DNA of 64,000 nucleotides from Pelagimonas sp017744045 (GTDB lineage: Bacteria; Pseudomonadota; Alphaproteobacteria; Rhodobacterales; Rhodobacteraceae): NCBI RefSeq assembly GCF_017744045.1, contig NZ_JAGHRD010000013.1. One strand, given 5' to 3'. Of the stretch, positions 1-8,789 are shown in pieces (position 1 is the first letter of the stretch; each line of letters begins with the position of its first letter). The notes under the pieces are model-generated. The model was not told the DNA's origin, did no database searches, and was given only the letters and a program-made list of their open reading frames with translations. The position numbers and the translations under genes are program-made.

Positions 1-36
1 ATCCCGACCGCCCCGTCTCGCCGGGGCGGTCGGGAT
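1..36. terminator. Perfect 15-bp hairpin at the window edge
   Basis: Bases 1-15 are the exact reverse complement of bases 22-36, with a 6-base loop (16-21). The stem is very GC-rich. No T-run follows on the plus strand, so a classical intrinsic terminator is not proven. It probably ends or stabilises the transcript of a gene lying left of the window. Confidence 0.5.
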
Positions 37-151
37 GTCGATCTGGCTGGGGCAGGTGTTGGGCTAATTTGGGAATTTGCTGAGACGCGGTTCAGGGGCA
101 GGTCTGCCCTGACCGCGCCAAGTCGAGTGTAAGGGGGCGATTCCCCGAAGC

Positions 152-203
152 GTCAAGGAGACGGCGCGCCTAGGGCGCGCTCGCCCTACGGGCGGTCCTT
201 GAC
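152..203. repeat. Imperfect palindromic intergenic element upstream of betA
   Basis: GTCAAGGA (152-159) is the reverse complement of TCCTTGAC (196-203), and the interior is GC-rich and partly self-complementary (GGCGCGCC, GGGCGCGC, GCCC). It lies about 30 bases before the betA start, so it would fold in the betA leader. It resembles the dispersed GC-rich hairpin elements common between genes of Rhodobacteraceae. This is a visual judgement without a copy count. Confidence 0.35.
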
Positions 204-232
204 CCTTCGTGGAATCACCGAGGGTTGTTGAG

Positions 233-1885
233 ATGCAAGCGGAATATGTGATTGTGGGCGCGGGAAGCGCGGGATGTGCCATGGCCTATCGATTGGCCGA
301 GGCAGGCAAATCGGTCATCGTGATCGAGCACGGCGGCAGCGATTGGGGGCCGTTTATCAACATGCCGGGGGCGTTGAGCTATCCTATGAGCATGAAGACC
401 TATGATTGGGGCTTTGAAAGCGAGCCGGAACCGCATCTGGGCGGGCGCCGCTTGGCTTGTCCGAGGGGTAAGGTGATTGGCGGATCCTCCTCGATCAATG
501 GGATGATCTATGTGCGCGGTCACGCCTTGGACTTTGACACCTGGCGCGAGATGGGGGCCTCGGGCTGGGGCTATGCGGATGTGTTGCCCTATTTCAAACG
601 CCAAGAAGATTGGCATGATGGCGGCCATGGCGGCAACCCGTCCTGGCGGGGGCAGGGGGGGCCGCTGCATGTGACGCGGGGCAGCCGGGTGAACCCTTTG
701 GTGCCGGCCTTTGTCGAGGCGGGGCGTCAGGCCGGTTATCCGGTGACTGAGGATTATAACGGAGAACAGCAAGAGGGGTTCGGCCCCTTTGATATGACCG
801 TCTGGAAAGGCGCGCGCTGGTCTGCGGCCTCGGCCTATTTGCGGCCTGCGGAGAAACTGGGCGCGCAGGTGGTGCGTGGTCTGGCGCGTAAGGTTGTAAT
901 CAAGGATGGGAAGGCGGTTGGCGTTGAGTTACGACGCAAGGGCCGTGTCGAGACCATTGAGGCCAGCCGCGAGGTGATCATCGCAGCCAGCGCGATCAAC
1001 TCTCCGAAATTGCTCATGCATTCGGGGATTGGCCCGGCGGCGCATTTGGCAGAGCACGGGATCGACGTTGTGGCGGATCGCCCTGGCGTTGGGCAGAATC
1101 TGCAGGACCATCTTGAGCTCTATATCCAGCAGGCGGCGACCCAGCCGATCACTCTGGCCAAGTATTGGAACCTTTTGGGTAAGGCCTATGTTGGCGCGCG
1201 CTGGCTGTTTGGGCGGTCTGGGCCTGGGGCCTCGAACCAGTTTGAAAGCTGTGGTTTCATCCGGTCTGGGGCCGGGGTGCAGTATCCGGATATTCAGTAT
1301 CATTTCCTGCCCATTGCCGTGCGCTATGACGGGCAGGTGGCTCCGGAAGGACATGGGTTCCAAGCCCATGTGGGCCCGATGCGGTCGCCCTCGCGCGGGG
1401 GGATCACGTTGAAATCGGGCGACCCCGAAGCTGCGCCAAGCATCCTGTTCAACTATATGAGCCACGAAAAGGACTGGGAGGATTTCCGTACCTGCATTCG
1501 TTTGACCCGTGAGATTTTTGGTCAGGAGGCCTTTGCGCCTTATCGCGGTCATGAGATCCAGCCGGGTGATGCCTTGCAAAGCGATGAAGAGCTGGATGGC
1601 TTTATCAAAGAGCATGTGGAAAGCGCCTATCACCCTTGCGGGACCTGTAAGATGGGGGATGCGAATGATCCGATGGCTGTGGTTGATCCCGAGGCGCGGG
1701 TGATTGGCGTGGAGGGGCTGCGGGTCGCGGATAGTTCGATCTTTCCACAGATCACCAATGGTAATCTGAATGCGCCCTCGATCATGGTTGGTGAAAAGGT
1801 CTCGGACCATGTTCTGGGGCGCAGATTGCCAGCAGATAATGCCGCGCCTTGGATCCATCCAAATTGGGAGGCGCAGCAGCGTTAA
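233..1885 (+). CDS. betA: Choline dehydrogenase (GMC oxidoreductase)
   Basis: This 550-residue FAD-dependent flavoprotein of the glucose-methanol-choline family oxidises choline to betaine aldehyde, the first step of glycine betaine synthesis. The N-terminal Rossmann signature IVGAGSAGC binds FAD. The GMC signatures RGKVIGGSSSINGM (about residue 80) and SPKLLMHSGIGP (about 263) are both present. The C-terminal catalytic region contains AYHPCGTCKMG with the active-site histidine, then the ITNGNLNAPSIMVGEK tail block. The ATG at 233 is preferred over a GTG at 209 because it starts directly at the FAD-binding strand and has an AGGG sequence nine bases before it. The length fits bacterial BetA. 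No betB or betI follows; they may lie left of the window. A hairpin terminator follows at 1908. Confidence 0.88.
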   Translation: MQAEYVIVGAGSAGCAMAYRLAEAGKSVIVIEHGGSDWGPFINMPGALSYPMSMKTYDWGFESEPEPHLGGRRLACPRGKVIGGSSSINGMIYVRGHALDFDTWREMGASGWGYADVLPYFKRQEDWHDGGHGGNPSWRGQGGPLHVTRGSRVNPLVPAFVEAGRQAGYPVTEDYNGEQQEGFGPFDMTVWKGARWSAASAYLRPAEKLGAQVVRGLARKVVIKDGKAVGVELRRKGRVETIEASREVIIAASAINSPKLLMHSGIGPAAHLAEHGIDVVADRPGVGQNLQDHLELYIQQAATQPITLAKYWNLLGKAYVGARWLFGRSGPGASNQFESCGFIRSGAGVQYPDIQYHFLPIAVRYDGQVAPEGHGFQAHVGPMRSPSRGGITLKSGDPEAAPSILFNYMSHEKDWEDFRTCIRLTREIFGQEAFAPYRGHEIQPGDALQSDEELDGFIKEHVESAYHPCGTCKMGDANDPMAVVDPEARVIGVEGLRVADSSIFPQITNGNLNAPSIMVGEKVSDHVLGRRLPADNAAPWIHPNWEAQQR

Positions 1886-1907
1886 CTATTCTTAACGGAA
1901 ACGGTTG

Positions 1908-1935
1908 AAATCGGGGTTTGCAGCCCCGATTTTAG
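1908..1935 (+). terminator. Intrinsic terminator of betA
   Basis: AAATCGGGG (1908-1916) pairs perfectly with CCCCGATTT (1924-1932) around a 7-base loop. It sits 22 bases after the betA stop and only a few bases before the next start codon at 1940, so the nuclease gene probably has little leader of its own. Confidence 0.6.
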
Positions 1936-1939
1936 CCAC

Positions 1940-2617
1940 ATGTTAAGGTTTCGTTTTTGCATTGTTCTATTGAGTGCGGTCTTTGGGGCGCAAATTGCTG
2001 CCAGCGATATCACAGGCACGGTTCACGTTTCTGATGCAGATACGATCCGGATCAACGGAATCCCGATCCGACTTCATGCAATAGATGCGCCGGAAAGCGA
2101 TCAGCGTTGCGGCGGCCCAAACCAACCCCAATGGCAATGCGGGCTTTGGAGCAAATCCGAGGCGCAGGTCTTGTTTCAGGGACGAGTTGCGCGCTGCGAA
2201 GAGGTTGATATCGACAAGTATCATCGCGTCGTTGCCCGGTGTTTTGTGGATGGGCAGGATATGGGCCGCGTTCTGGTGCAAAACGGATTGGCCTTTGCCT
2301 ATCGCAAATATGGCTGGGATTACGATCTGGATGAAAAAGCCGCCGCAATTGCAGAACGCGGGCTTCATGCCACGCAAATTGTTGCCCCCGAACAGTTTCG
2401 CGCCCAAGCGCGACAGGCGCGCGCCAAGTGGGCTTTGGCCGATGCGCCAGATGGGTGTTTCATCAAGGGCAATATCTCGCGTAAGGGCGCGCGAATTTTT
2501 CATGTTCCGGGTCAAAAATGGTATGACGACACACGCATCAGGCCAGAACAGGGGGAACGTTGGTTTTGCTCTCAAGAAGAGGCGCGCAAAGCGGGTTGGC
2601 GGATGGCGCGAGAGTGA
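1940..2617 (+). CDS. Secreted staphylococcal-nuclease-like (thermonuclease) protein
   Basis: A 225-residue protein with a signal peptide (hydrophobic stretch at residues 5-17, then AQIAAS) and an SNase fold. The sequence DADTIRINGIPIRLHAIDAPE carries the catalytic R-x-x-x-I-D-A-P-E motif of Ca-dependent nucleases, and DKYHRVVARCFVDGQDMGRVLVQNGLAFAYRKY follows as the second conserved block. The predicted role is nonspecific nucleic-acid cleavage in the periplasm or outside the cell. A C-terminal extension of about 70 residues after the SNase domain contains two Cys and may be a disulfide-stabilised excalibur-like or unknown module. The start is ATG 1940, with no strong ribosome-binding site because the betA terminator overlaps the upstream region. 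Confidence 0.78.
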   Translation: MLRFRFCIVLLSAVFGAQIAASDITGTVHVSDADTIRINGIPIRLHAIDAPESDQRCGGPNQPQWQCGLWSKSEAQVLFQGRVARCEEVDIDKYHRVVARCFVDGQDMGRVLVQNGLAFAYRKYGWDYDLDEKAAAIAERGLHATQIVAPEQFRAQARQARAKWALADAPDGCFIKGNISRKGARIFHVPGQKWYDDTRIRPEQGERWFCSQEEARKAGWRMARE

Positions 2618-2714
2618 AAAAAGCCAGGTTCAAACGGCCGAATTGATCCGGGTCAAAGTCACCTTTAATGTCCTGTGCGACACTATCTGCGAAACGATCA
2701 GGAGAGAGACGCAG

Positions 2715-2951
2715 ATGTCCCACACCCCACATGAGCTTGCCGAAGAATTCCCGGAATTTGTCGAGAAAATGAGTACGCTCAAACAGTCTGATGCGCATTT
2801 TGCCAAGCTGGCTGACGAGTATCATGATCTCAATCGCCAAGTGCATCGCGCTGAAACCAATGTGGAACCGATGAGCGAGTTGGCCGAAAGTGAGTTGCGC
2901 AAGAAACGCGCGGCGCTGAAAGATGAGATTTACGGGCTTCTTTCGGCCTGA
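2715..2951 (+). CDS. YdcH family (DUF465) small protein
   Basis: A 78-residue, highly charged, probably all-helical protein. It shows the YdcH/DUF465 pattern: an F-x-x-L-x-x-E-Y-H-x-L-N-x-x-V-x-R-x-E core (LADEYHDLNRQVHRAE), then LRKKRAALKDEIYGLL at the C-terminus. The family is widespread in alphaproteobacteria and its function is not established. The ATG at 2715 follows GGAGAGAGACGCAG, a good ribosome-binding site. The same frame stays open upstream from 2085 but overlaps the nuclease gene, so the longer version is not used. A strong terminator follows. Confidence 0.8.
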   Translation: MSHTPHELAEEFPEFVEKMSTLKQSDAHFAKLADEYHDLNRQVHRAETNVEPMSELAESELRKKRAALKDEIYGLLSA

Positions 2952-2975
2952 ATTGGTCAAAAGTTTTCTGGTGAA

Positions 2976-3008
2976 ACCGGTCAGGTCCTGCCTGGCCGGT
3001 TTTTTTTG
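2976..3008 (+). terminator. Intrinsic terminator of the YdcH gene
   Basis: ACCGGTCAGG (2976-2985) pairs with CCTGGCCGGT (2991-3000) with one G-U pair and a 5-base loop, followed directly by seven T residues. Confidence 0.88.
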
Positions 3009-3261
3009 TTTTTGGATAATTCCGGGTTTTCAACAAGATGGCAGGGTCGCCACAATCGCGCCATAATTTAGCCACAAATTTCAATATCTCGCGACGTCGA
3101 TTTAGGAGGGTTTTAAGGAACTCACGCCAGTTTGATAACCAACCAAGCGAGTGATGCAGATCCGGGAGAAAGGCCGATCTGCCGGGGCAGAATGTCGCCT
3201 GCAAACACTTTCTGATCGGTGATCTGCGCAGAAGCGCCGCCGTGATGCAGAGGCGTGAAAC
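3009..3261 (+). other. Flagellin upstream region, no gene seen
   Basis: The 310-base gap between the YdcH and flagellin genes holds only the terminator above and this leader. I see no convincing sigma-28 or sigma-54 promoter. A short inverted repeat TCTGCC-GG-GGCAGA lies around 3177-3190. A GAGG ribosome-binding site lies about eight bases before the flagellin ATG. Confidence 0.4.
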
Positions 3262-4560
3262 ATGTCGAGCATTTTGACCAATATGGGCGCATTGAACGCC
3301 CTGAAGACCCTGAGAAAAGTCGGGTCTGATCTGGATGATACCATGCAACAAGTGGGCACGGGTAAGCGTGTCTCGAATGCGGGTGTGAATGCGTCGGTCT
3401 GGGCGGTGTCCAAGACCATGGAATCTGATGTCAAAGGGTTTCAACAGATCTCCGACGGGCTTGGCCTGGCCCAGGCGACACTTTCTGTGGCGCGGCAAGG
3501 GGCGGAAAGCTTGGCGGATTTGCTGACCGATCTCAAGGGCAAGATCGTGGTTGGTCAACAGGACAATATCGACCGTCAGAAAGTGCAGGCAGACGTTGAT
3601 GCCTTGCGCAACCAGATCAATGCGGTAGTGAATGCCACCCAGTTCAACGGGCAGAACCTGATCAAACATACCAGCACCGATGCCGGGTCTGGCCATATTC
3701 AGATTTTAGCCTCGCTTAGCCGCAATGAAAGCTCGGTGACCACAACTGATATAACGCTGAAGCGGCAGGACTTGCGGGGGCAGGCCGCTGTCGTTGCGGC
3801 CAGCGGTGGCACATACACGGCGGCTGCGGACCAGGTGACGCTGAACGCCACGCAAAGTGCGGCCATGGATCTGAGCAGCCAATCGGTCAGCGTTGGAACA
3901 GCCTTTGCGATTTCGGTCTTTGGGACCGATGCAGACGGGTCAGCCTTTGCGCAAAGTGATTACCGTACCACCGCCGCTGGCGCGCCAACTCAGGCCGAGA
4001 TTGCCGGGGGAACTTTGGCCTATGTCGCCCGAGAAGGGGACACCATGGCTGACGTGGTCACCGGGCTTGGCCGCCGCTGGGAGGCCTATGCCAATGCAAA
4101 CTCGCTCTCTTCGGACGTTCTGTCCCTGGAATTCACCGGCAGCACCATTACGGCCAATTCGGATGTAACCACGGGGAGCGATACCTTGCAGGTGACTGTC
4201 AGCCGTCTTGGGGCGGATGCAGGCAATGTGACCGGTGGCGACCTTGGCGATCTGGCCTCGATCGACGTCACGACCGAGGCCGGGGCACGTGACGCCCTGG
4301 GGCGGGTCGACGTGATGATCGAAGCGGCCGTGGATGCGGCGGCTGAGATTGGCTCGGTTCAAGGGCGACTGACCACGCAAGAAAACTTTACCGCTCAACT
4401 GATCGACAGTTTCAAAACCGGGATCGGTGCCTTGGTGGATTCCGATCTGGTTGAGACCTCAGCGCGTCAGCAGGCCTTGCAGGTTCAGCAACAATTGGCA
4501 GTGCAGGCCCTGTCGATTGCCAATCAGCAGCCGCAAACCTTGCTATCGCTGTTCCGATAG
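3262..4560 (+). CDS. Flagellin
   Basis: A 432-residue flagellar filament protein. Residues 1-145 form the conserved N-terminal D0/D1 domain (NMGALNALKTLRKV, then TGKRVSNAGVNASVWAVSKTM, then LADLLTDLKGKIVVGQQDN and TQFNGQNL). Residues of about 365-432 form the C-terminal coiled-coil domain, ending in ALSIANQQPQTLLSLFR. The central 150-345 region is variable, rich in Thr/Ala/Gly/Asp and surface-exposed in filaments. No cysteine is present. Exported by the flagellar type III system without a signal peptide. No other flagellar gene lies nearby, so this is an isolated flagellin locus bounded by terminators on both sides. It may be the sole flagellin or an alternative one. Confidence 0.9.
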   Translation: MSSILTNMGALNALKTLRKVGSDLDDTMQQVGTGKRVSNAGVNASVWAVSKTMESDVKGFQQISDGLGLAQATLSVARQGAESLADLLTDLKGKIVVGQQDNIDRQKVQADVDALRNQINAVVNATQFNGQNLIKHTSTDAGSGHIQILASLSRNESSVTTTDITLKRQDLRGQAAVVAASGGTYTAAADQVTLNATQSAAMDLSSQSVSVGTAFAISVFGTDADGSAFAQSDYRTTAAGAPTQAEIAGGTLAYVAREGDTMADVVTGLGRRWEAYANANSLSSDVLSLEFTGSTITANSDVTTGSDTLQVTVSRLGADAGNVTGGDLGDLASIDVTTEAGARDALGRVDVMIEAAVDAAAEIGSVQGRLTTQENFTAQLIDSFKTGIGALVDSDLVETSARQQALQVQQQLAVQALSIANQQPQTLLSLFR

Positions 4561-4587
4561 AAAAAGGCCGCTTTCGCGGCCTTTTTG
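4561..4587. terminator. Bidirectional terminator between flagellin and pepF
   Basis: AAAAAGGCCGC (4561-4571) and GCGGCCTTTTT (4576-4586) form a perfect 11-bp stem with a TTTC loop. A/T tracts on both sides allow it to end both convergent genes. Confidence 0.9.
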
Positions 4588-4589
4588 TC

Positions 4590-6404
4590 TTAGTCTTCCA
4601 TGGCTTCCAATTCGTCGATGAAGCCTTCTATCATCGACAGGCCCTTGTCCCAGAAACTTGGGTCCGAGGCATCCAGCCCGAACGGGGCCAGCAGTTCTGA
4701 ATGATGCTTGGATCCACCGGCTTTGAGCAGGTCAAAATACTTGTCCTGGAAGCCTTCGGGCTGTTCTTGATAGGCCGCATAAAGCGCATTCACCAACCCA
4801 TCGCCAAAGGCATAGGCATAGACGTAAAACGGCGAATGGACGAAATGCGGGATATAGGCCCAGAAGGTTTCGTATCCTGGCATGAATTCAAAAGCCGGGC
4901 CAAGGCTTTGGGCCTGAACGCTCATCCAAAGGGCGTTGATGTCATCCGGGGTCAGCTCACCACTGCGGCGCGCGTCATGCAATTTGCATTCAAAGTCATA
5001 AAACGCGATCTGGCGCACCACGGTGTTGATCATATCCTCGACCTTGCCCGCCAGCAGTACTTTGCGCTCGGCCTGATCCTTGGCCTGATCCAGCATCGCG
5101 CGGAAGGTCAGCATCTCACCAAAGACCGAGGCGGTTTCCGCCAATGTCAGCGGAGTCGATGACAACATCTCGCCCTGACCGGCGGCCAGAACCTGATGCA
5201 CACCATGACCCAACTCATGCGCAAGGGTCATGACATCGCGCGGTTTGCCGAGATAGTTCAGCATCACATAGGGGTGCACATCGGTGACTGTGGGATGGGC
5301 AAAGGCTCCGGGGGCTTTGCCCGGTTTCACCCCGGCATCGATCCAACCCTTGGTAAAGAACGGATCGGCGATTTCACCCATGCGGGCATCAAATCCGTTA
5401 TAGGCATCCATCACGGTTTTGGTGGCCTCGTCCCAGCCTACAATCCGGTCGCTTTCCATCGGCAGCGGTGCGTTGCGGTCCCAGACCTGCATCACGTCCA
5501 GGCCCAGCCATTTGCGTTTCAACTCGTAATAACGGTGGCTTAGGCGGGGATAGGCGGCGACAACAGCGTTGCGCAGCGCCTCAACCACTTCGGGTTCCAC
5601 ATCGTTTGACAGGTGCCGCCCGGTTTGCGCCGTAGGCATGCCGCGCCAGCGATCCAGGATTTCCTTTTCCTTGGCCTGGGTGTTGTGAACGCGGGCAAAG
5701 GTTTTGATATTCTCCGCAAAAACGCTGGCCAATTCCCGCGCTGCCGCTTCACGCTTGTCACGGTTTTGATCGGTGAGGAAGTTCAGCGTGGCTTCGATGT
5801 TCAGCTCTTCGCCGTCGATATCAAAGGTCAGACCGGCAATGGTTTCGTCAAACAGCCGCTCCCAGGCATCGCCAACAACGCCTAGGTCATGCAGGAATTT
5901 CTCCATCTCGTCGGAGAGCTGATAGGGCTTCATCTTGCGGATCTTGTCAAATACCGGCTTGTAGCGTTTCAACTCGTCACTTTCTGCAAACAACTCGGCG
6001 AGAAAGTCATCGTCCAAACGGTTGAGTTCCAGGGTGAAAAACACCAGCGGGGTCGAGAAATTTGTGATGCGTTCCTGATTGTCAGACAGGAATTTCGCGC
6101 GATCCGCATCAGTGGTCAGCTGGTAATAGCGCAAGCCAGCATAAGACATGATCCGCCCGGCGACGCTGTCGATGCGTTCCTGACGCTTGATCGCCTCAAG
6201 CATGCCGGTTGCATCCAGCGTGGCAAGCTTGCCTTCGTAGTCATCCGCGAATTTTGCACAGGCCGATTCCAGCCAATCCAGATCGCGTTTCAATTCGGGT
6301 GAGTCGTCTGACGGGTAGAGGTCGCTCAGATCCCATTCCGGCAGTGGCCCAAGCTCTCCCCCCCCTGACATAGCATTGGTGTCATAAAGCGGTTGGATTT
6401 TCAT
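4590..6404 (-). CDS. pepF: Oligoendopeptidase F, M3 family metallopeptidase
   Basis: A 604-residue cytoplasmic zinc oligopeptidase of family M3B. The zinc site is HELGH in LAHELGHGVHQVL, with a downstream glutamate in LAETASVFGEML as third ligand. The N-terminal part (WDLSDLYPSDDSPELKRDLDWLE) is the typical PepF helical domain. It would degrade short peptides released by other proteases. The start at 6404 is chosen because AAGGAG sits nine bases upstream and the homologous domain begins soon after; a longer reading to 6494 would run into the neighbouring gene. It lies 67 bases downstream of the outer-membrane protein gene on the same strand. Convergent with flagellin across a shared terminator. 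Confidence 0.9.
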   Translation of the reverse strand: MKIQPLYDTNAMSGGGELGPLPEWDLSDLYPSDDSPELKRDLDWLESACAKFADDYEGKLATLDATGMLEAIKRQERIDSVAGRIMSYAGLRYYQLTTDADRAKFLSDNQERITNFSTPLVFFTLELNRLDDDFLAELFAESDELKRYKPVFDKIRKMKPYQLSDEMEKFLHDLGVVGDAWERLFDETIAGLTFDIDGEELNIEATLNFLTDQNRDKREAAARELASVFAENIKTFARVHNTQAKEKEILDRWRGMPTAQTGRHLSNDVEPEVVEALRNAVVAAYPRLSHRYYELKRKWLGLDVMQVWDRNAPLPMESDRIVGWDEATKTVMDAYNGFDARMGEIADPFFTKGWIDAGVKPGKAPGAFAHPTVTDVHPYVMLNYLGKPRDVMTLAHELGHGVHQVLAAGQGEMLSSTPLTLAETASVFGEMLTFRAMLDQAKDQAERKVLLAGKVEDMINTVVRQIAFYDFECKLHDARRSGELTPDDINALWMSVQAQSLGPAFEFMPGYETFWAYIPHFVHSPFYVYAYAFGDGLVNALYAAYQEQPEGFQDKYFDLLKAGGSKHHSELLAPFGLDASDPSFWDKGLSMIEGFIDELEAMED

Positions 6405-6471
6405 GGGGAACTCCTTGGTTATCTGTGAGAGAGCTAAGCCTTCTCTGGCCCAAGGTTCAAGGGGCAGGTGG

Positions 6472-7338
6472 CTAGAAACGCCAGGATAGACCAAAATGTC
6501 CGGCTGTCTCTTGATTGCCGGTTTGGGTGATGGCTGCGGTCAGGGCGGCCCGGTCTGAAACAGAGTAGCTAAGACCAAAGCCATGGGCGTTGAAATCGCT
6601 GTTTTCAGCCAGTTCGGAAACCAGATAAAGCGATAAGTCGCGAGTCGCCTGATAGGAAAGGTCCAAGGCCAAGATATCAGGGTCGTCATGGGCTGAAGGG
6701 TGGAAAAAGCTTAGGCCGACTGCCCACTTATCTTTGGCATATGTGACTCCGGCCTTGGCGTTCAATTCCGCCCCATCGCTGTGATCTGGCCAAAGTCCCT
6801 CGACCGCGGCAGCCACAGTCCAGGGGCCTTTTTCATAGCTCACTGCGAAACTGGCACTGTGAAAATCGCCACCACGCGCCGAATGGGCGGATACGGCCCA
6901 GGTCCAGTCTCCGGGGCGTGACTGGTAGCTTAGCCCGAATGGCACCGCCCCATCGCGCAAGGCCAGGGTCGTGGTTCTGGCGCGGGAATATTCGGCGCGT
7001 TCATAGCTGAGATAAGGGGCGATCCGTTCGAACTTTGAGGGTAGAACGGAATCATAGGCCGGTCTGACCACACCCAATCGGAACCGATCATCCCATGCCA
7101 AGGCCACATAGGTTTCATGTGGTCGCTTGTCAGGAAGCACAAATTCGTAAACGCCGACTTCAAGCGTCAGCGGATAAGAGTGCGACAGGTCAAAGGAGGC
7201 CGTAACATCCAGAAATCCAAAGCCCGACGCGTCATCTGTGGTTTGAAACCCGGCCCAGACAAAGCCGTCCCAGTCGGCCGCCCTTAGGGGCAGGGCGCAA
7301 ATGAGTGAGATCGCGAAAATGAGGGCAAAACGTTTCAT
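6472..7338 (-). CDS. Outer-membrane beta-barrel protein, function unknown
   Basis: A 288-residue protein with a clear signal peptide (MKRFALIFAISLICALPLRAA). The mature part is made of alternating amphipathic strands rich in aromatic residues (WAGFQT, LEVGVYEFVL, APYLSYERAEYSRA, FGLSYQSRPGDWTWAVSAHS) and ends with FGLSWRF, the terminal phenylalanine expected for BAM-dependent insertion. About 14-16 strands are likely. It resembles TorF/porin-like proteins in general architecture, but I do not recognise the family. The ATG at 7338 is preferred over 7365 because it begins the signal peptide and has GGAAG upstream. Confidence 0.6.
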   Translation of the reverse strand: MKRFALIFAISLICALPLRAADWDGFVWAGFQTTDDASGFGFLDVTASFDLSHSYPLTLEVGVYEFVLPDKRPHETYVALAWDDRFRLGVVRPAYDSVLPSKFERIAPYLSYERAEYSRARTTTLALRDGAVPFGLSYQSRPGDWTWAVSAHSARGGDFHSASFAVSYEKGPWTVAAAVEGLWPDHSDGAELNAKAGVTYAKDKWAVGLSFFHPSAHDDPDILALDLSYQATRDLSLYLVSELAENSDFNAHGFGLSYSVSDRAALTAAITQTGNQETAGHFGLSWRF

Positions 7339-7452
7339 GGCGGCACTTCCGCTTAAAATGTGCATCTTGCAATTCTAGTTGCTTTCAACAAGCAAACAGT
7401 CACTGGCAAATACAAGTTTCACAAATTCTGCGCAGAGCCGACCCGCTACAAT

Positions 7453-8415
7453 TTAAGCAGTCATCGCGTTGCTCGACCCTGCGCGATCAAAAAAAGCGCA
7501 GATTTGGTCGGTGACACGACGGCGGGTGGTTTCATCCTCCATCAGGATTTCATGCTCACCATCGGTGATCTGGACTAATTGCCCGCCGGGCCATTTTTCC
7601 ATGCGCGAGGTGATGCGTGTCGGATCAACAATGCGTTCATTTGTGCCCAGGAAGGTCAGGCAGGGTTGCGCGGGTGATGGGCGGCGCGATAATTCACGCG
7701 TTTCGGCCAAGGCCTCGTGCAGCCAGTTCAAGGATGGCCCGCCAAGCTGCAATTCGGGAACGGCCAACACCTGACGCTGCATATAATCCCACATATCGCG
7801 GTCGCGGGTCAGCAAATTGTCCTCGAAAGGCTCCGACGCCACATAGCTTTCGGGTTTGGTGCCGGGCGTAAACACGTGGCCAAGCCCGATTTGCTTGCCC
7901 CACCAGGACAAGGCCCAGGCGGCAGGGCGCAGAGGGTCAGCCATACGAATGCCCCACATTGGGCCGGTAAAGACGCAGGAGTCGACCGGGAGCCCATCCA
8001 TCACGGCGCGCAACCCGATACATCCGCCCATTGAATGTCCAATCAGGTGCAGCGGTTTCGGCAGGTTTAATGCCTCAACGCATTCTAGAATGGCCGCAAC
8101 ATCGTGCTGATAATCCTCAAACACGGCGACATGGCCCGCCATGGGTTCATCCAGCATCCGATCCGCAAGGCCTTGGCCCCGCCAGTCAATCGCCAGCACA
8201 TGGTAACCACCAGCGGCCAGATCGGCGGCTGTGCGGCCGTATTTCTCAACATATTCCGTGCGACCGGGGAAAAGCAGCACGGTGCCCCGCGCCTGTTCTG
8301 CCGGGAAATGCGCGATACGCAGGCGCAAACCGTCAACTGTTTCGATCCACCAGGCACAACTGCCAACGGGACCTTCGGACAGATCAGCGTGAAAAGGCGC
8401 GGGAACTAAATTCAT
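7453..8415 (-). CDS. Alpha/beta hydrolase, lysophospholipase-like
   Basis: A 320-residue alpha/beta-hydrolase with the nucleophile elbow GHSMGG (Ser about residue 127), an upstream DWRGQGLADR oxyanion-region block, and a C-terminal acid/His pair (GTNERIVDPTRI and TDGEHEILMED). The pattern fits the PldB/monoacylglycerol-lipase group acting on lysophospholipids or acylglycerols. It has no signal peptide, so it is cytoplasmic or peripheral. Its ATG shares one base with the stop codon of the SCP2 gene (TAATG), which indicates translational coupling and a common role with a lipid-binding partner. The substrate is not proven. Confidence 0.75.
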   Translation of the reverse strand: MNLVPAPFHADLSEGPVGSCAWWIETVDGLRLRIAHFPAEQARGTVLLFPGRTEYVEKYGRTAADLAAGGYHVLAIDWRGQGLADRMLDEPMAGHVAVFEDYQHDVAAILECVEALNLPKPLHLIGHSMGGCIGLRAVMDGLPVDSCVFTGPMWGIRMADPLRPAAWALSWWGKQIGLGHVFTPGTKPESYVASEPFEDNLLTRDRDMWDYMQRQVLAVPELQLGGPSLNWLHEALAETRELSRRPSPAQPCLTFLGTNERIVDPTRITSRMEKWPGGQLVQITDGEHEILMEDETTRRRVTDQICAFFDRAGSSNAMTA

Positions 8416-8705
8416 TATGCAAGTACCGAAGCAAGACGCATGGCGGCAGACATATCACCGTCAATGGTCAGTTTACCGGACATGAAAGCACCGGTCGGGT
8501 TAAGATCACCTGTCAGGATCTGCTCAAAAGTGTCGACATCCGCTGTCAGGGTCACGTCGGCATCATCGTCGCCGGCGCGCACGCCGTTTTCGTCAACGAT
8601 CAGGCTGCCTTCGTCGCCCAGAACAAATTTTGCGGTGGCATCGAATCCTTCGCCGCCAAGTTTCTCGGTCAGGGCCGAAACGGCGGTGGAGATAATGTCG
8701 CTCAT
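8415..8705 (-). CDS. SCP2 sterol-binding domain family protein
   Basis: A 96-residue stand-alone SCP-2 domain. The strands KFVLGDEGSLIVDENG and DVTLTADVDTFEQILTGDLNPTGAFMSGKLTIDGDMSAAMRL match the conserved SCP2 core (the G-x-L-x-x-x-G-D motif near the end). These domains bind lipids or acyl-CoA in a hydrophobic tunnel. It is first in a two-gene unit with the alpha/beta hydrolase, overlapping by one base. A plausible role is presenting a lipid to that hydrolase, but this is inference. Confidence 0.85.
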   Translation of the reverse strand: MSDIISTAVSALTEKLGGEGFDATAKFVLGDEGSLIVDENGVRAGDDDADVTLTADVDTFEQILTGDLNPTGAFMSGKLTIDGDMSAAMRLASVLA

Positions 8706-8789
8706 GTATTTTCCTCTCTACATCCAAGTGGCGCTGGAAATCTTGCGCTCCGGCGCTACACTTGGCGTAAGTTAAGAGCACGGGTTACC

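Noticed and set aside
2085..2714. 210-codon N-terminal extension of the YdcH protein
   Set aside because: Out-of-frame overlap with the nuclease gene; the YdcH domain begins at the ATG at 2715 behind a good ribosome-binding site.
8031..8789. Long N-terminal extension of the TPR protein
   Set aside because: It would overlap the hydrolase and SCP2 genes, and the real protein starts with a signal peptide at 8790.
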